The notes beneath the pieces were generated by a model. The model saw only the letters and a list, made by a program, of their open reading frames with translations, made no database searches and was not told the DNA's origin. From NCBI GenBank assembly GCA_021521415.1, contig JAIQDT010000226.1, positions 680,501-744,500 of the forward strand: a stretch of 64,000 bases of DNA, written 5' to 3'. Both the position numbers and the translations under genes were made by a program. The stretch's first letter is position 1. The number at the start of each line of letters is the position of its first letter. Shown here piece by piece: positions 10,017 through 22,978 of the stretch. The stretch comes from Bidens hawaiensis. Its lineage: Eukaryota > Streptophyta > Magnoliopsida > Asterales > Asteraceae.

Positions 10017-12699
10017 CTGAGAAACCGAACGATATATCACACAGCATAATCTGTAATAGTTGCAATATGTAATAATTGTTTTCCTAATTAAATGCATACC
10101 TCACGGAAAGTCATAAGGCTTGGCTTGTTACCAACAAGTGGCATTTGATTGCACACCATATGAGCAACAGGTAGCCTAACAGAGGTTTTATCATGTGAAA
10201 ATACACGGGTTCGTGCATAGACTTCGCCCATCCATGCACCACCTTTTTTCTCAGATGGCCGAGAATATGGATCAAAGTAAAAAATATGAAATAGGAGCCC
10301 TGTTGAATCTTTGATGCAGTAAAATTTTACATCACTGTTCCAAACCTACAAAATAATCGCATCTATGAAGCCAACTCGCAAGCCATCTAACCAAAAAGAA
10401 GAAATTAGTTATATGTTATCTTACTGGTGCTGAACCGTCAGCTGGTACAACATCAATGTCAAATAGCATCTTCACAAGGTTAAAAAGACCATCCATAACT
10501 TTAGGCAATGAAAAGTAAGGTCGTAATTCTTGCTGTAAAATCCACATACATGTCCAATATTCACTTTACGAGAAAAGAAATAACAATTAAAACTTATACT
10601 AGGATTTCATAAGTGGGATATCACAGAAACTAGAGAAACATAACCTCATTTATCTCATATTTTGATTCTCTTAGTCTTTCACTCCAAAAGCTAATATCCC
10701 AGTGTGCCAATTCATCAGCTTCAGGTGCACCTTGACTTCTACGAAATTCCTTAAGCTCCTCCATATCTACAATATGTAAAAGCATAATTTTAGAAAGATT
10801 AAAACAATTACAATAAAAGTAAATAATGACCTTGAACTGCAGCATCCCAAGAAGCACTCCTCAGTTTTTCAAGAAGCTCTTCTGCTTTATCAACAGTTGC
10901 CATCTTGGTAGCCAAGGTTAACAATTAATTCTAAATAATAAGCGATAATATATGTAAAATAGCAACTTAAATTGTCAAAAAGAAATATTTAAACCTCTGC
11001 ATAGTTATTATATCCAAGAGGCTTAGCCTTTGCTAACCTAAGCTTCAAAATTTGGTCAATAACCGGAGTATTATCCAAATCTCCACTTGAAGCACGCGTT
11101 ACATAAGCGCGGTATATTTCCTCGCGCAAAGCCCGATTCTTAGCATGTTGCATAACAGACATAAAACTTGGCCCATCTAATGCTATCATCCATGGCCCAT
11201 GTTCTGCAGTTGCATTTTCATGACCCTAAATCGGTTAAAAAAGTATCAATAAATAAAAAAGTTGATGCTTTTGTGCTAATTTGGATGAATTAACGTAAAT
11301 ATAAATGAATAGTTTTCCGTTCCGAACCTTTGATGTGGCTATTTGTGCAGCCAAGCCAAGAGCAGTAGCTGGTAAACCTTCGATTTCATTCTTATCAGTT
11401 ATTAATTTTTCAAATTTCTTTGTGGCATCTAGAACATTTTCGCCAAATCTTTTGGAAAGTTTTGCTAACTCCTGGAATTATGTCATAATTAATGATACAT
11501 AATAAAACATTATATATTATATTGATTCGCTTATAGATAAAGGTAAATACAGTATAAGGTTTATGATTTTAGCCAATAATAAAGTACTTGCAGCAACAAC
11601 TAATCTATGTATAGTTAGTTATATTAACGATGAACATGGTAGCATTTATAATCATTACATCATGCATAGTGAATATCAATAGTCAAATGCTTGAAGTAAT
11701 AAACATATGAATTCAATAACCTGTTGAAGTTTATTAAACTCTTCTCTTTCATCATCTTCAAGTGAGATACCACTAAGAACAGCGTCCGTCCTTTATTCAT
11801 GCTGCATGTGTAATCAAGTTGCAGAAAGACGTCAAAACACTCAAATTATTTTAACAGAAAATAGGGAATCCAAAATAAGACTGACAATTTATCATTTTAA
11901 AGGTTTAAGATCACAAAAGTTTTTCAATATCTATCAGAAAATAACAAGTTTTATCTATCAAACATAGGAATTTGTTGATACTTACATTCAACTATACGTT
12001 TACACGCATCACTTAACGTTTCCCAGTCTGATGATTCCTTCATAGCCTTGAAAGCACTATAAATTGGTTTACTCTGATCCAATTTCAAGCCAAATGTGAT
12101 TTTCTCAGGCTGCATATGAATTTGAGTAAGATCAAAACCATAGTAATCAAAAGCGTTAGGCGCACGCCCCTCGCATGTGGCCTAGGCGCAAGGCGCAAAA
12201 AAAGCGAGGGCCTAAAGAAAAAAATAGCGCACTTAATAAAAAAAATTAAAATATATAATGTATTCCAAAACTCCAAAATTATCCAATAGAAAATCATCAA
12301 AGCTCCAAAATTATCCAAAACCAAAAGATTAGTAGGTTATATAGAGATTAGAAGATTAAAAGGTGATTAAATGTAATTTAATGAAAAGTAAAAAATTAAC
12401 AGGCTTTGACGGGTTTAGCTGCAATTTTCTTTAAGTAGCAGTAGGGCTGTAAACGAGCCGAGTCGAGTCGAGTCGAGCTAGAGTGTGCTCGAGCCCGAGC
12501 TTAAACTTAATCGAGCTAGCTCGAGTTCGGCTCGTTTTCTTTATCGAGCTGAAAAATCAAACTCAAGCTCGGCTCGTTTAAAGTTCAAGCTCATCGAGCC
12601 GGCTATTTAATTTTTTAAAAAATTTTTATTTTTTATTTTAAAATTTTAAAATATAATTTTAACATACATATTATATAAAATTTATAAATTAGAGAATTT

Positions 12700-13593
12700 A
12701 TAAACAATTGAAGGGCAGGTGGTACCGCAGGTAACGAAGTTCAAGTATCTAGGATCATTTGTTCAGAGCGATGGGGAATTAGACAGTGATGTGACCCATC
12801 GAGTCCAGATAGGATGGTGTAGATGGAAAGCAGCCACAGGTATATTGTGCGACAAGAGTTTCCCAACTAAACTAAAGAGAAAATTTTATAGGGTCGCAGT
12901 TGGACCTGCAATGCTATATGGAACAGATTGTTGGGCCATCAAGAAGGCACAAGTGCGGAAGATGGAGGTAGCATAAATGAGAATGCTACGATGGATGTGT
13001 GGGCACACAAGGTTAGACCGAATAAGAAATGTTGTGTTTCGGGAGAGATTAGGGGTAGCGAACATATCAGACAAGATAAGAGAGTGCAGATTGAGATGGT
13101 TTGGACATGTGAAGAGAAGACATTCGACGAATCCTGTTAGATCCGTAGAAAACATGACTATAGAGGGGAGGAGGGGTAGAGGACGACCTAAATTGACTTG
13201 GGATGAGAGGATTAGGCGTGATTTGATAGACCTAAACCTCTCCGAGGATATGGTTGGAGATAGGAATTATTGGAGAAGTAGGATTAAAGTTAAAGATTTT
13301 TAAGGAGAAAGGAGCACCTTAAGGCTTCTATTTACCTTATTTTGGTCACATACCATATAGTATTATTATTATTATTATTTTATTATTACTATTATTATTA
13401 TTATTAATATTACTATTATTATTTCATTTACTTTCTATTGCCTCATACATATATATTATAGAGCTGAGGGTCTCCCTAGAAGCCACCTCTTTATCCCGTT
13501 GGATAGACGTACGGTGTGCCTACATCCCACCCTTCCCAGACCCTACTTATAGCTTTGCTGTTGGTGGGACTTAACTGGGTATGATTGATTGAT
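12700..13593 (+). mobile_element. RTE-type LINE, 5'-truncated, with 3' terminus
   Basis: The coding end (12719-13303) is followed by GAGGGTCTCCC, TACATCCCACCCTTCCCAGAC and GTGGGACTTAACTGGGTATG. That is the 3' tail seen in plant RTE LINEs and their SINE partners. It ends in a short GATT repeat near 13593. A (TTA)n microsatellite lies at 13361-13430. The element sits wholly inside the GAGC-rich transposon. Confidence 0.75.
12719..13303 (+). pseudogene. LINE reverse transcriptase C-terminus
   Basis: The frame encodes FKYLGSFVQSDGEL, MLYGTDCWAIKKAQVRKMEV, then a TAA stop at 12974-12976. It continues in the same frame with MRMLRWMCGHTRLDRIRNVV, RLRWFGHVKRR, GRGRPKLTW and a stop at 13301-13303. 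These are the conserved post-RT motifs of plant RTE-clade LINEs. The endonuclease and catalytic RT core are missing through 5' truncation. Confidence 0.85.
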
Positions 13594-14324
13594 ATGTTTT
13601 ATTTTGTTATTCTTTTATAAGGTTTTAGGTATCGAGTGACATAATATATGTATAATTTTTATCTATTTATTTCTTGGTATTGTATTATTACATATAGATA
13701 TTAAAATTTAGGGCTTAATCTAAACGAGTCGAGCTAAGACCGAGCCACGAGCCGAGCTGACCCTGGCACGAGCTCGGCTCGTTTAGAAATTGAGTCGAGC
13801 TCATATAGATACGAGCTTTTTCAACCCGATCTTTTTTTGAGCTATTTTCGAGCGAGTTTTGTTTTTGAACAGCCCTAAGTAGCAGTAGTGTTCTTTGCTT
13901 TTTGATGTATGCTTTTCAAAGTGTTGTTTTCCATACTTATTTAGCCTGTACTTTCTATAAGTAGCAGTAATTTTCTTTGCTTTTGGTATATGTTTTTCAA
14001 AGTTGTTCTTTTCACTAATTTGCTTGTAAAGTTCAGCAACATAACCAGAGAAAATTTCCCCATTTCGTGTATTGTCCTTGCCTGCTTTTGTCTTTGAAAA
14101 CCAACAGAGCAGACCTGCACCTGAGAACCTTAGGTAGTTGGAGCGCATTTAATGCGCGTCGCCTGGAATTTGCGCCTAGGCGCCAAAAGCGATCGCTTTT
14201 GACAACAATGAACAAAACCTAAAATATACCCTAACAATTAAACAAAATAGATGCATAAATACATACACAGCTTAACACTTATAAACTATGAAATCGACCT
14301 AATAGAAAGCAAATTAGGAACAAG

Positions 14325-14575
14325 GGCGCAAACGAGCCGAGCCACACGCGAGCTACTCGAGATCAGATCGATAAAAAAGCTTCAAACTAGCCGAGCATTT
14401 TCGAGCTCAAGTATCCTCAAATAAAGGTCATTTAGTTATCAAGCTCGAGGCTTGTATTAAGGTTTTTCTCAAATTACATATAAAAGATAATTAAAAGCGT
14501 ATATAAATTAACTAACAAATAATAAACAACCCAAGCCCGAGCTTAAAAAAACGACTCACTGGCCGAACGCGAGCT
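14325..14575. repeat. Second GAGC-rich element remnant beside the exon 2 donor
   Basis: CGAGCCGAGCC near 14334, GCCGAGCATTTTCGAGCTC near 14391 and CCCGAGCTT near 14535 resemble the subterminal words of the 12443-13876 element. The remnant ends within a few bases of the oligopeptidase splice donor at 14577-14578. Confidence 0.4.
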
Positions 14576-14866
14576 TACCTGAATTTGTTCCAATGGCGGA
14601 ACGAAGCTCGGGAGTATCTTTAACGGCTTTTAAATGATTAATAGCTCCCCAAACAACACTTAAGTTATCAACTATTCTCTCCAACGGTTCCACTAGCTTT
14701 GACCAGGACGGTTCCACCGTCTTCTCTAATTCCGTCAAATCATTGTCCTGATAACGATAATCAACTTCCATTACTAATAACCGGAATAATAGTAATAAAA
14801 CACAACTACACTTACTAGTTTGTTTAGCAAGGCACGCATTCCAGGGCGCACATGTGAAGCTTCAAT

Positions 14867-15068
14867 TGTTAGAAATAAAAATATATCTTGATGAAAATAA
14901 TAGGATGGAGATCACATCATTCCTTATTTAAAAAGATCATGCCATAAAGACTTGATTGTATTTCCTTGTTTAAGCCATTTATTGTATCTTTTTTCTTCCC
15001 TGTAAAAACAAAAGCAATATACAATGATTGATATTCAGCCATAATTCTTCATATTTCACTTTGAAACA
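14867..15068 (+). repeat. Copia 5' LTR
   Basis: TG...CA ends, followed at once by a primer-binding site. Matches 24496-24757 except for two gaps and scattered substitutions. Confidence 0.9.
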
Positions 15069-15080
15069 TGGTATCAAAGC
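15069..15080 (+). other. Copia primer-binding site
   Basis: TGGTATCAAAGC directly follows the 5' LTR and resembles the complement of the initiator tRNA-Met 3' end, the usual plant primer. Confidence 0.8.
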
Positions 15081-15156
15081 AGTATTAAGGTTCTCAAACC
15101 TAAGTTGTTCATCACCGATCAATACCATTTTTTTTTCTTTCCAAACTCAAGCCACC

Positions 15157-16231
15157 ATGTCCAATAACGAGAATTCAGATTTGTCTATACAACTCGCAAA
15201 TCTGATCAGAAATTCCCAGCCTCTAAACCCCAAACTATCCGACAGTTTACAAATCAACCTCAAACTCAATCACCATAACTACGCACTATGGACCCGAATA
15301 ATTCGAGTCGCTATAGGCGGAAAATCAAAAGCCATATTAAACCACTTGACCTCAAATCCTCCAGAACAGAATGATGAAAGTTTGGAGCAGTGGGAACAAA
15401 ACGATTTGGTCATGTTTTCATGGCTCATACAAAATATAGAACCAGAAATTGCCGCCAACCTAACCGAGTTTCCCACAGTGAAATCGCTATGGGATGCCTT
15501 GATGGTTACTTACAGTAGTGGAAGTGATAAATTGCAAGCGTTTAATCTCCATGTCAAATCTAATGAGATTAAACAAAACGGTACATCACTTGAAGCATTC
15601 TGGATTTCACTACAGGGGACATGGGGAGAAATCGAAAGAATCGATCCCAACCCCATGAAATGTCCAGAAGACATTAAAGCTTATGCAAAATAAGGTCAGA
15701 ACACAAATTGTTTCAGTTTTTAAATGCACTGGACCGGAAATATGATCCCATAAAACGGGAAATACTCTGCTTGGATCCACTCCCATCTGCAGAGGCGGCT
15801 TATGCAGCTGTCCGAAAAGAAGCCGCTCACCAGACAATTTTAGGAGCAGTTCCGATTGATACACAAGGCATTGCAGCAGGGTTAGTAGCCACTCATTCAG
15901 ACGGATTAGGGCTTGTGACCACCGATTAAAAGCATTTGGGAAGAAAAACGGGCCAGTCAAGGAAGATAAATCTAACCTGAAGTGCACCCACTATGAACAT
16001 ACTAAAGAACAATGCTTTAGAATCGTTGGAATGATGGCCACAAAAAGAAGAACAATAAAGAAGGCAAGTATCTCCGGTGGCGGCGCCGCTAACCATATCA
16101 GATTACCCATTACACCCTCCTTCCTTCATCCACCCAGCATCAATTCATCGCCTACCCCTGCCATCAATTTACCATCGTTCTGCCCCTGCATCGATTCATT
16201 ATTAATGGTAGTTGAAAACAAACCTAGTTAA
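15157..16231 (+). pseudogene. Copia gag
   Basis: ATG 15157 opens MSNNENSDLSIQLANLI, then LNHHNYALWTRIIRVAIGGK and FPTVKSLWDALMVTY, the UBN2-type Copia gag fold. The frame stops at 15691-15693 and resumes shifted with FQFLNALDRKYDPIKREIL (15708-15929). After another shift comes CTHYEHTKEQCF near 15980, a single zinc-knuckle-like CX2-4C segment. The right limit is uncertain because foreign sequence begins somewhere after 16200. Confidence 0.8.
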
Positions 16232-18960
16232 GATTAATATTATATGCTCAATTCTTTGTTTCGCCTCTAGTTGTTTCGTAATGTCCAGGTTTCAAATTAC
16301 CTTACGAATTATTATTCAACTTTTACAAATTGTAGAACAATTGATTTGTAAATGTAAACAAGTTGTTGATAGACTCTCTGCAGTGGTGTTGATAATTGTC
16401 TTTTGAGATGATATATCATAGGCTTTAGCATCAACATCATTTTGGAGGTAGGAAAGTTGCAAAGGGGAAGTCTTTTAAGAAGCCTCATACTTGAAAATAT
16501 TAATTTTGCTATACCGAAATTTACATAGTACAAATATTTCCTTGTGGTGCTGCTGCAACCCTAAAATGCTTAACAATAGTGCTGTTGAGTGCGATGATGG
16601 TACACCTACAACCGATGTTCAGATTTGTTATCCCTTTCGTATATTGTTAGTGTTAACATTTCTTTTAGTTAAGTTTTCTTTTATTTAATTACTGCATATG
16701 GGAAAAGATAGTTTCGTTTTTAAGCTGGGCTGTAAAACCAGAAATGGACGAAAGGAAACTTGTAATTTTGGATGAATAATGAATGATCGAAGAAAGGAAA
16801 CTTGTAATCAATGATACTGGTTTTGGTTGGATGATGCAGATGGGATTCAGGTGGATATTTGCACTGTCGCTGGTGCTTCAGGCTGCATACTACAGGTGTT
16901 TGAGGTGGTCAGTTCTCAGGTCCCGTAAGTTTGCTTTTGATGTTGTCAGCTAAAAGTCCTTTGATTTCTCTTGGTTAAAGGTTGCAACTGGACTATCAAA
17001 CATAAACGCTTAAACAAACGGGGTATCCTTGTTTGTGTTCATTCGATAAGAAAATGAACGAACGTAAAGGAAAAACAAACAAGTACAGTTGAACATAGAT
17101 GAAAGAAGATAAATGGACATAATCAAGCAAACATCAACTAAAAGTAAACGCGAATATCAGTCTGGTCTAAAAACTAATAAAACTAAACTAATTCGTAATG
17201 AAGTGATATTTTAATTTAATAAAACTAGATTAAATTGTAACGGTCCTGGCAATTTGAATGAATTCAATATTGAATAAACATAGACATACGCATGCGGATG
17301 AACACAAACGAACGTAAATGAACGAGAACATAAACGAACGTAAATGAACATTTACGAACTTAAATGAACTTCCCATCGAATGGTTCACTAAAGACTCGGT
17401 TCGTTTACTAGCCTATGGACAGTTGGCTATATCAACCAATTTACTTTTAAATGGGTTGATTTGGGTTTTGTTTATCTTTAACGGGTCATATGGAAAAATG
17501 GACAAAAATAAATCATGCAGGTTCCTTCTTCCAGCATCATTGATTGTCATCAATGTTATAAGCTAAATTTTATGTGGTTACCTGTAATCTGGTGGGAAAT
17601 AGAGGTTGGAATGATGTCTTGATGATCTGGAATGCTAAGGGCAGAATGGTAAATTGGTTGAGATCAGGCTAGGGCAATTTGGTAATTTGATCTATAATGG
17701 GTAAGTTGAGAAATCTGGTTAATGTGGTCAAAGTTGACTTTTTTTTTTTTTGATACTTTGGTCTTTTGGGGGTAACCTGTAATCACTGGTACATTATTGT
17801 TTTTAGGCCATTTTATTGATTTAAATGTTTAAAGATGTTATATGTGCTTAATGGTTCAAGTCAATAGCTGTGGGACTTGAATGGTTTGAAGCGCCTATAA
17901 AAGGGAGGTCCAAACTCATGGTTTTCATGTCTATTGATTATTATTATTTTTATTATTAATTATTAGATGTTTTTTAGGTTGGATATATAATAACTTAGTA
18001 GGCTGGCTTCAGTGTGACCCCAATCCTATATCAATTGGTTCGAACAACAACCAGTGGATCTGGTTACCTACCAACTTCTACCAACAGAATACTTACTAAT
18101 AGTATTAGGTAAGTAAGGTATTGCCATTATGATTTCACCATTTAACATGTTTACGTGTATTTATGGGAATCCCATCTACTTAGATGCAATTAGATGGTGT
18201 ATAATCTAGAGGTACATTGGAAGAGAAGATCACTCACCGATATTCTCACTTTAAGTTTAACTAAAAATTGATCATAATAGCCTAATTGCATCCTTCAACT
18301 TAAAACAAATGGAAATGTGGATCATTTATATATTATTATAGTTATTATTGTGATGTAGAAATCAATACATTATTTACTGATTCAATAGATATTATTATAT
18401 TTAACATTTTCTTTTGTATTTATTGTTCTAAAAGCATTGAACCAATGAGTGCAATCATTGACTCCATCTTCCCTAACTGAATCATTCATTAGAGCTTAAC
18501 GATGGCGGCCAAAGTCAACAATTTTAAACGACAAGCGAGGCGTTGGTGGCGGCCTACAAAGTCACGGTGACAAAAGCTTTTAACTATTGTTGGTGTACGA
18601 AAACGGTCAGTTTGTTTAGTGTTTTGGTATTAACATTTGGTGTTTATCTTTGAACGGGATATTATGTATTTATGTTTGTATTCAAAAAATTATTTAAACA
18701 TGTAATGAATTTGATGTGCTCTGTCACAACGCCTGTTATTTATACTTTCAATTAATTTAACAATTAATAAACATTATAGTGATATCATTTAACCTAACGA
18801 TTTATTAATATTGATTTGCATACTAAATAATAAAAAAATATTTTTAACTTATCTGGTTTTTAAATTTGGTTCGACTAATCCGACTGTTCTTATGGATGTA
18901 CTACATAGCAAACACGTCATCTCCAACGCTCTCATCCGATCCGCCACAAAGCGCGGGCTC
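16232..18960. other. Foreign DNA inside the Copia, mostly unrecognised
   Basis: Neither Copia coding sequence nor a clear gene is seen. Around 17040-17390, variants of ACGAACGTAAATGAAC recur many times, a pattern common in plant non-autonomous repeats. CCTATAAAAGGGAGG near 17894 looks like a TATA box and may belong to an LTR or promoter fragment. A short stretch near 16830-16920 is GC-richer with a GT border, possibly a captured exon, but I do not recognise it. Confidence 0.35.
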
Positions 18961-19014
18961 TTTGCTAGTATTCACTAATAAGTTTTACCTTGGTATATTC
19001 GATGTGTTTGTTTT

Positions 19015-19380
19015 ATGAATCATGGATATAGTAGGCTTAGGACTATGAAAAACAAAAAATTCTTGTGGAACAATGATACGTTCAAGGAGTTTATCGATGC
19101 GTGCTTGCTTGAACTTAGAAAAGGGAATAGACCCGGTACTCACTTTAGTAAGATTGGGTGGAAGAATATAGTTCAAATCATGCATGAAAAAACGGGCATA
19201 AAATTTGATGAAAAACAAATTAAAAACAAATGGGACGTCATGAAAAAAGAATGGAAGCTTTATGACCGGTTGATGAGGCATGAAACGGGGATTGGTGGGA
19301 CGAGAAGCTTAATCGATGCATCACCTGAGTGGTGGGATGAGAAAATAAAGGAAAGTTCTACACTCCTACTGTTTTTTTAA
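19015..19380 (+). pseudogene. MYB/SANT-like DNA-binding protein of a Harbinger element, truncated
   Basis: The 121-codon frame contains KFLWNNDTFKEFIDACLLEL, GTHFSKIGWKNIVQIM and QIKNKWDVMKKEW, then SPEWWDEKIKE. That is the MYB_DNA-bind_3-type domain (Trp-rich trihelical fold) found in Harbinger partner proteins and L10-interacting MYB proteins. Family members continue well beyond WWDEKIKE. Here it runs into SSTLLLFF and stops, so the C-terminal half is lost. Confidence 0.75.
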
Positions 19381-19714
19381 TCATTTGTAGTTAGTGGTGT
19401 TAATCGGGTTAACTTGCTCGGGTTTCGGATTAATCGGTTCGGGTTAAAGAGATTGTTAGATGGATAAAACTTTGTTGATCAAATTTTCATAAATTTACAC
19501 AATTATTGTAATAATATAGCTATGATAACACTTTGATTATTTATAAGTATTAACTAAATAGAAAATGGATAAAGCCTTTACCATTATAACTTGAAGTCCG
19601 CCTTGCTGTATGTGATCGCTACCCGAACCAAGAAGTCCAACATCAGAGAGCTTTCATGACAAAGATTAAATAAAGAATTAATTACATGCACAGTCCCTGT
19701 TGTATAAAAACAGT

Positions 19715-20010
19715 TTAAACGCTGCAGCTGCTGCTGCATAATAACGGTTTTTTTAACCAGTTTTTTTTTTAAAAAACTGGAACTGTTTTAACCAGTTTTT
19801 TTTACAATATTATGACCTGCTGAAGCTGCTGCGTAAAAACACTTTTAACTGGTTTTTTTAACCAGTTTTTTTTTAAAACTGGAATTGTTTTAACCGGGTT
19901 TGTTAACCATGTTATGACCTACTGAAGCTGCTGCATAAAAACAGTTTAACCGGTTTTCTAACCAGTTTTAACCGGCTTTTTAACCAGTTTTTTTTTAACC
20001 GAACCAAACC
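19715..20010. repeat. Degenerate about 100-bp tandem repeats with TTAACCAG motifs
   Basis: GCTGCTGC(A/G)TAA...AC followed by AACCAGTTTTTTTT and AACTGG recurs three to four times, each unit beginning near TGACCTGCTGAAGCTGCTGC. AACCAG and CTGGTT pair within units. Confidence 0.6.
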
Positions 20011-20342
20011 GAACCGTTACCAATTATTGAAAATTATAACCGAACCAAACCGAACCGTTACCAATTATAACCAAACCAAACCGTTAGTAACGGTACGGTT
20101 TGAACGGTCTGTTTATATATTTTTTAATATTAGAATTGAAGGACTTTCCAAGATTCATTTTTTATACCATCTCAGTTTCAGTTTCAAGTTGTTGGGTCAA
20201 ATCAAGATTCATTTTTTAAGTTGTTGGGTCAAATCAAGATTCATTTTTTGTGAGCTCAGTTTCAAGTTCTTTCATGAGCTGCAGATTAAAGACTATACCA
20301 TCTCAAGTTCAATATTTGATTCTTGATTCCTTTTAAGTTATA

Positions 20343-20593
20343 CATACGATCACCAAGTGAAAATTGTCTTAGCATCGATGGCTATTCATAACTTTATTAG
20401 AAAGGCCGGTAGGTTTGATGAAGCATTTGAAACTGCCCAACAAGAATCTTACAATCCCATAGAAGATAATCCTATTGATGAAGATCATGAAAAAGTTCCG
20501 GCTACAAATCGTACGGCTAATGATAATATGCTTATGGCAGCGATAAGAGATGCTATTGCGCAAGAAATAATGGAATCGCAAAGCGGAATGTAG
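20343..20593 (+). pseudogene. PIF/Harbinger transposase C-terminal fragment
   Basis: YDHQVKIVLASMAIHNFIRK and the following acidic tail ending QEIMESQSGM with TAG at 20591-20593 match the end of plant DDE_Tnp_4 (HARBI1/ALP1-like) transposases. The A-HNFIR motif is the C-terminal signature. None of the catalytic DDE residues remain. Confidence 0.75.
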
Positions 20594-20942
20594 TATGACA
20601 TTATTTTGTTATTATTGTGTATTTTTGGTGTTTTTTTAACATCTCGAATGTAGTATTATTATGGTTTAATCAAATAATTATATGGAAACAAATTTTATGA
20701 TGTATATTTTGTAATTTCTTTTTCAATATGCTAGAGATGAAAAAAGTATAAAATGGTATAAATAAGCAATCCCGTACACTTTTTAAAAATAACTTATTCA
20801 TTTGTATAAAAATGTCCTTTTTGGTCATTTTACATAAATAAGTTAAACCAAACACTTTTTTTAAAACTCCTTATCAAATAGTCACAATACATTTTCTACT
20901 TATCACAAAAAGTTCTTTTCACCTTAAATAAGGAATCCCAAA

Positions 20943-22978
20943 CACACCTATTATAGTAGAAATGTTAAATCAAACTCCTAAGGAATCTGTTAATTATAAT
21001 ACTGGTCAATACATGTTAAAAAACCTCCCACATAGTTCAATTTTATCAAATAAAACCTCTAAAGATTCTGATTTTTACGAAAACAATCAATCAGAAATTA
21101 TAGACGTGTCTAGAACCAAAAAAGAAAAAGGGATATTCGAATCTGTTGGGCAAATAAATATAGCTAAACATGTGAAAGTGTAGAAAAATCTTGGATATTT
21201 GATTGTGGTGCTACCGACACCATGACTTTTGAACTATCAGACATAATTTCAACATCGAAACCCAAGATTAATGATATTAAAACAGCAAACGGGGGAATAG
21301 TTCCCGTAAAGGGAGGGGGAACTATCGGGATTTCCCCCACATTAAAACTTTCAAATTGTCTTTATATCCCGTCTTTGTCACATAAACTATTATCTATTAG
21401 TCATGTAACAAAGAAACTAAATTGCTCGGTATTAATGCACCCCACGTTTTGTATTTTACAGGACATCAGGACAGGAGCGATTATTGGGCGTGGCACTGAA
21501 CGTCAAGGGTTGTATTATGTGGACGAAGTGACTCAACATGGTACTGTGATGCTAGCTCATTGAACTACTGATCGAGAAGCTTGGTTATGGCATAGACAAT
21601 TAGGACACCCATCTATCGGTTATTTACATCTTTTATTTCCAAAATTATTTCCTTTAAATGCAACATTAAATGCGAAGCTTGTGTTTTGGCTAAAAGTCAT
21701 AGACATACCTTTAAACCGAATAATACAAAAGTTAATTTACCTTTTTCCCTTATCCATTCGGACATATGGGGACCAGCAGAGGTTGCTGGGGGACAAAATT
21801 TTCGTTTTTTCATTCTTTTTGTTGATGATTGCACTCGTATGACATGGATTTATTTTCTAAAACATAAATCTGAAGTATTTGATAAATTTATTAATTTTTA
21901 TGCCATGATACAAACACATTTTAAAACTAACATTCAAGTTCTTCGGTCTGATAATGGGGGGAGTTCGTAAACACATCAATGACAAAGTTTTGTCAAGAGA
22001 AAGGAATAATTCACCAAACGTCTTGTTCACACACCCTAGAATAGAATGGGACAGTCGAACGAAAAACTCGAATTCTTTTAGAAATAACACGAGCTCTTCT
22101 AATTGAATCTCAAACCCCCAAATCTTTTTGGTCTGATGCTCTTGCCACTGCCACTTATCTTCTTAATCGTTTACCAACCAAAGCCCTCGACCTAAAAACC
22201 CCTCTTCAAACTCTTTCTGAATTTACTAAACTTCCACCCGTACTTACGTTACAACCACGAATATTCGGGTGTTCTGTTTTTGTCCACATACCCAAAATAA
22301 ATCGAACCAAACTCGGTCCTTGTGCGGAAAAATGCGTATTTGTGGGTTATGGTGTTAACCAAAAAGGATATCGGTGCTATAGCCCAAAAAGGTGTCATAT
22401 GTATACTACAATGAACTGTGACTTCCTTGAAACCGAATTCTTCTATGCATCCCAACAAAGTGGCCAGGGGGAGAAAGAGGATAATGACACACTTAGTTGG
22501 CTAAAATGGGTTCCAAAATGGGTTTCACCATCAGAAGAAGCCAAAAACAGTACCCCAATCATCAGAAGCAGTAGCTCACAGTACCCAAGATGAGTCATTG
22601 GGCTCACAACAATCTGATACACCAACAATCAGTGTTCCAAACAATAATTCTCCCAACCTGACGTCTGAGGTAAGTAATTCTCAAACACAAAATGAAGAAA
22701 CTTATAATATATCTGATAACTGTGAGATAGAAATAGAACAGACAATACAGGATGAACAAGATAAGGAAACAATGCAAGAAGAAACAAGTGAGAAATATGT
22801 TCTTCCACCAAGGATCAATAGAGGAATCCCAGCTAAACGGTACTTCCCAGAAAAAATTTCTAGATCCTCCAAGTATCCCATCGCAAACATAGCCGAAGGA
22901 AACCTATCCAAAGAAGCCAAAGCCTTTACTGCTTCCTTGTATGCTGAAATATTCCAAACTCTGTGGAACACGCCCTAG
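20943..22978 (+). pseudogene. Copia protease-integrase region
   Basis: WIFDCGATDTMTF near 21189 is the aspartic-protease region (DCGAT in place of the usual DSGA). Next come WLWHRQLGHPS (GAG-pre-integrase), LIHSDIWGPAEVAGG with VDDCTRMTWIYFL, and VLRSDNGG for integrase, the FVGYG Copia block, and an acidic linker ending PPRINRGIPAKRY. The frame changes near 21183, 21563, 21620, 21966 and 22592, and a stop at 22976 precedes RT. Confidence 0.85.

Larger units (their letters stand above)
12443..13876. mobile_element. GAGC-rich non-autonomous DNA transposon with direct flanking repeats
   Basis: The ends are AGGGCTGT (12443-12450) and ACAGCCCT (13869-13876), perfect inverted repeats. Both subterminal regions are packed with GAGCCGAG/CTCGGCTC words in both orientations. 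AAGTAGCAGT is present on each outside flank (12433-12442 and 13877-13886). Target-site length is uncertain because this word also occurs in a local host repeat at 13960. The interior is occupied by a LINE fragment. Confidence 0.6.
12147..14202. mobile_element. Outer TIR element in oligopeptidase intron
   Basis: TCAAAAGCG at 12147-12155 and CGCTTTTGA at 14194-14202 form 9-bp terminal inverted repeats. Both ends continue into GC-rich, mutually inverted GGCGC/CCTAGGCGC sequence. No transposase is visible and no clean target duplication was found, so this is a non-autonomous DNA element or degenerate pair. It encloses the element at 12443-13876. Confidence 0.4.
18961..20940 (+). mobile_element. 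Internally deleted PIF/Harbinger element nested in Copia
   Basis: A MYB/SANT partner gene fragment (19015-19380) and the last exon of a Harbinger transposase (20343-20593) lie on one strand with minisatellite and AT-rich DNA between them. The right edge near 20930-20940 ends CCAAACACACC, typical of plant PIF/Harbinger termini, beside a TTA. A matching left TIR was not found, so the left edge is only the start of recognisable content. Confidence 0.55.

Noticed and set aside
17960..18080. Primer-site-like TTGGTTCGAACAAC after a TATA-bearing segment
   Set aside because: Considered as an LTR-primer-site border, but it fits no plant tRNA well and no LTR ends could be matched.
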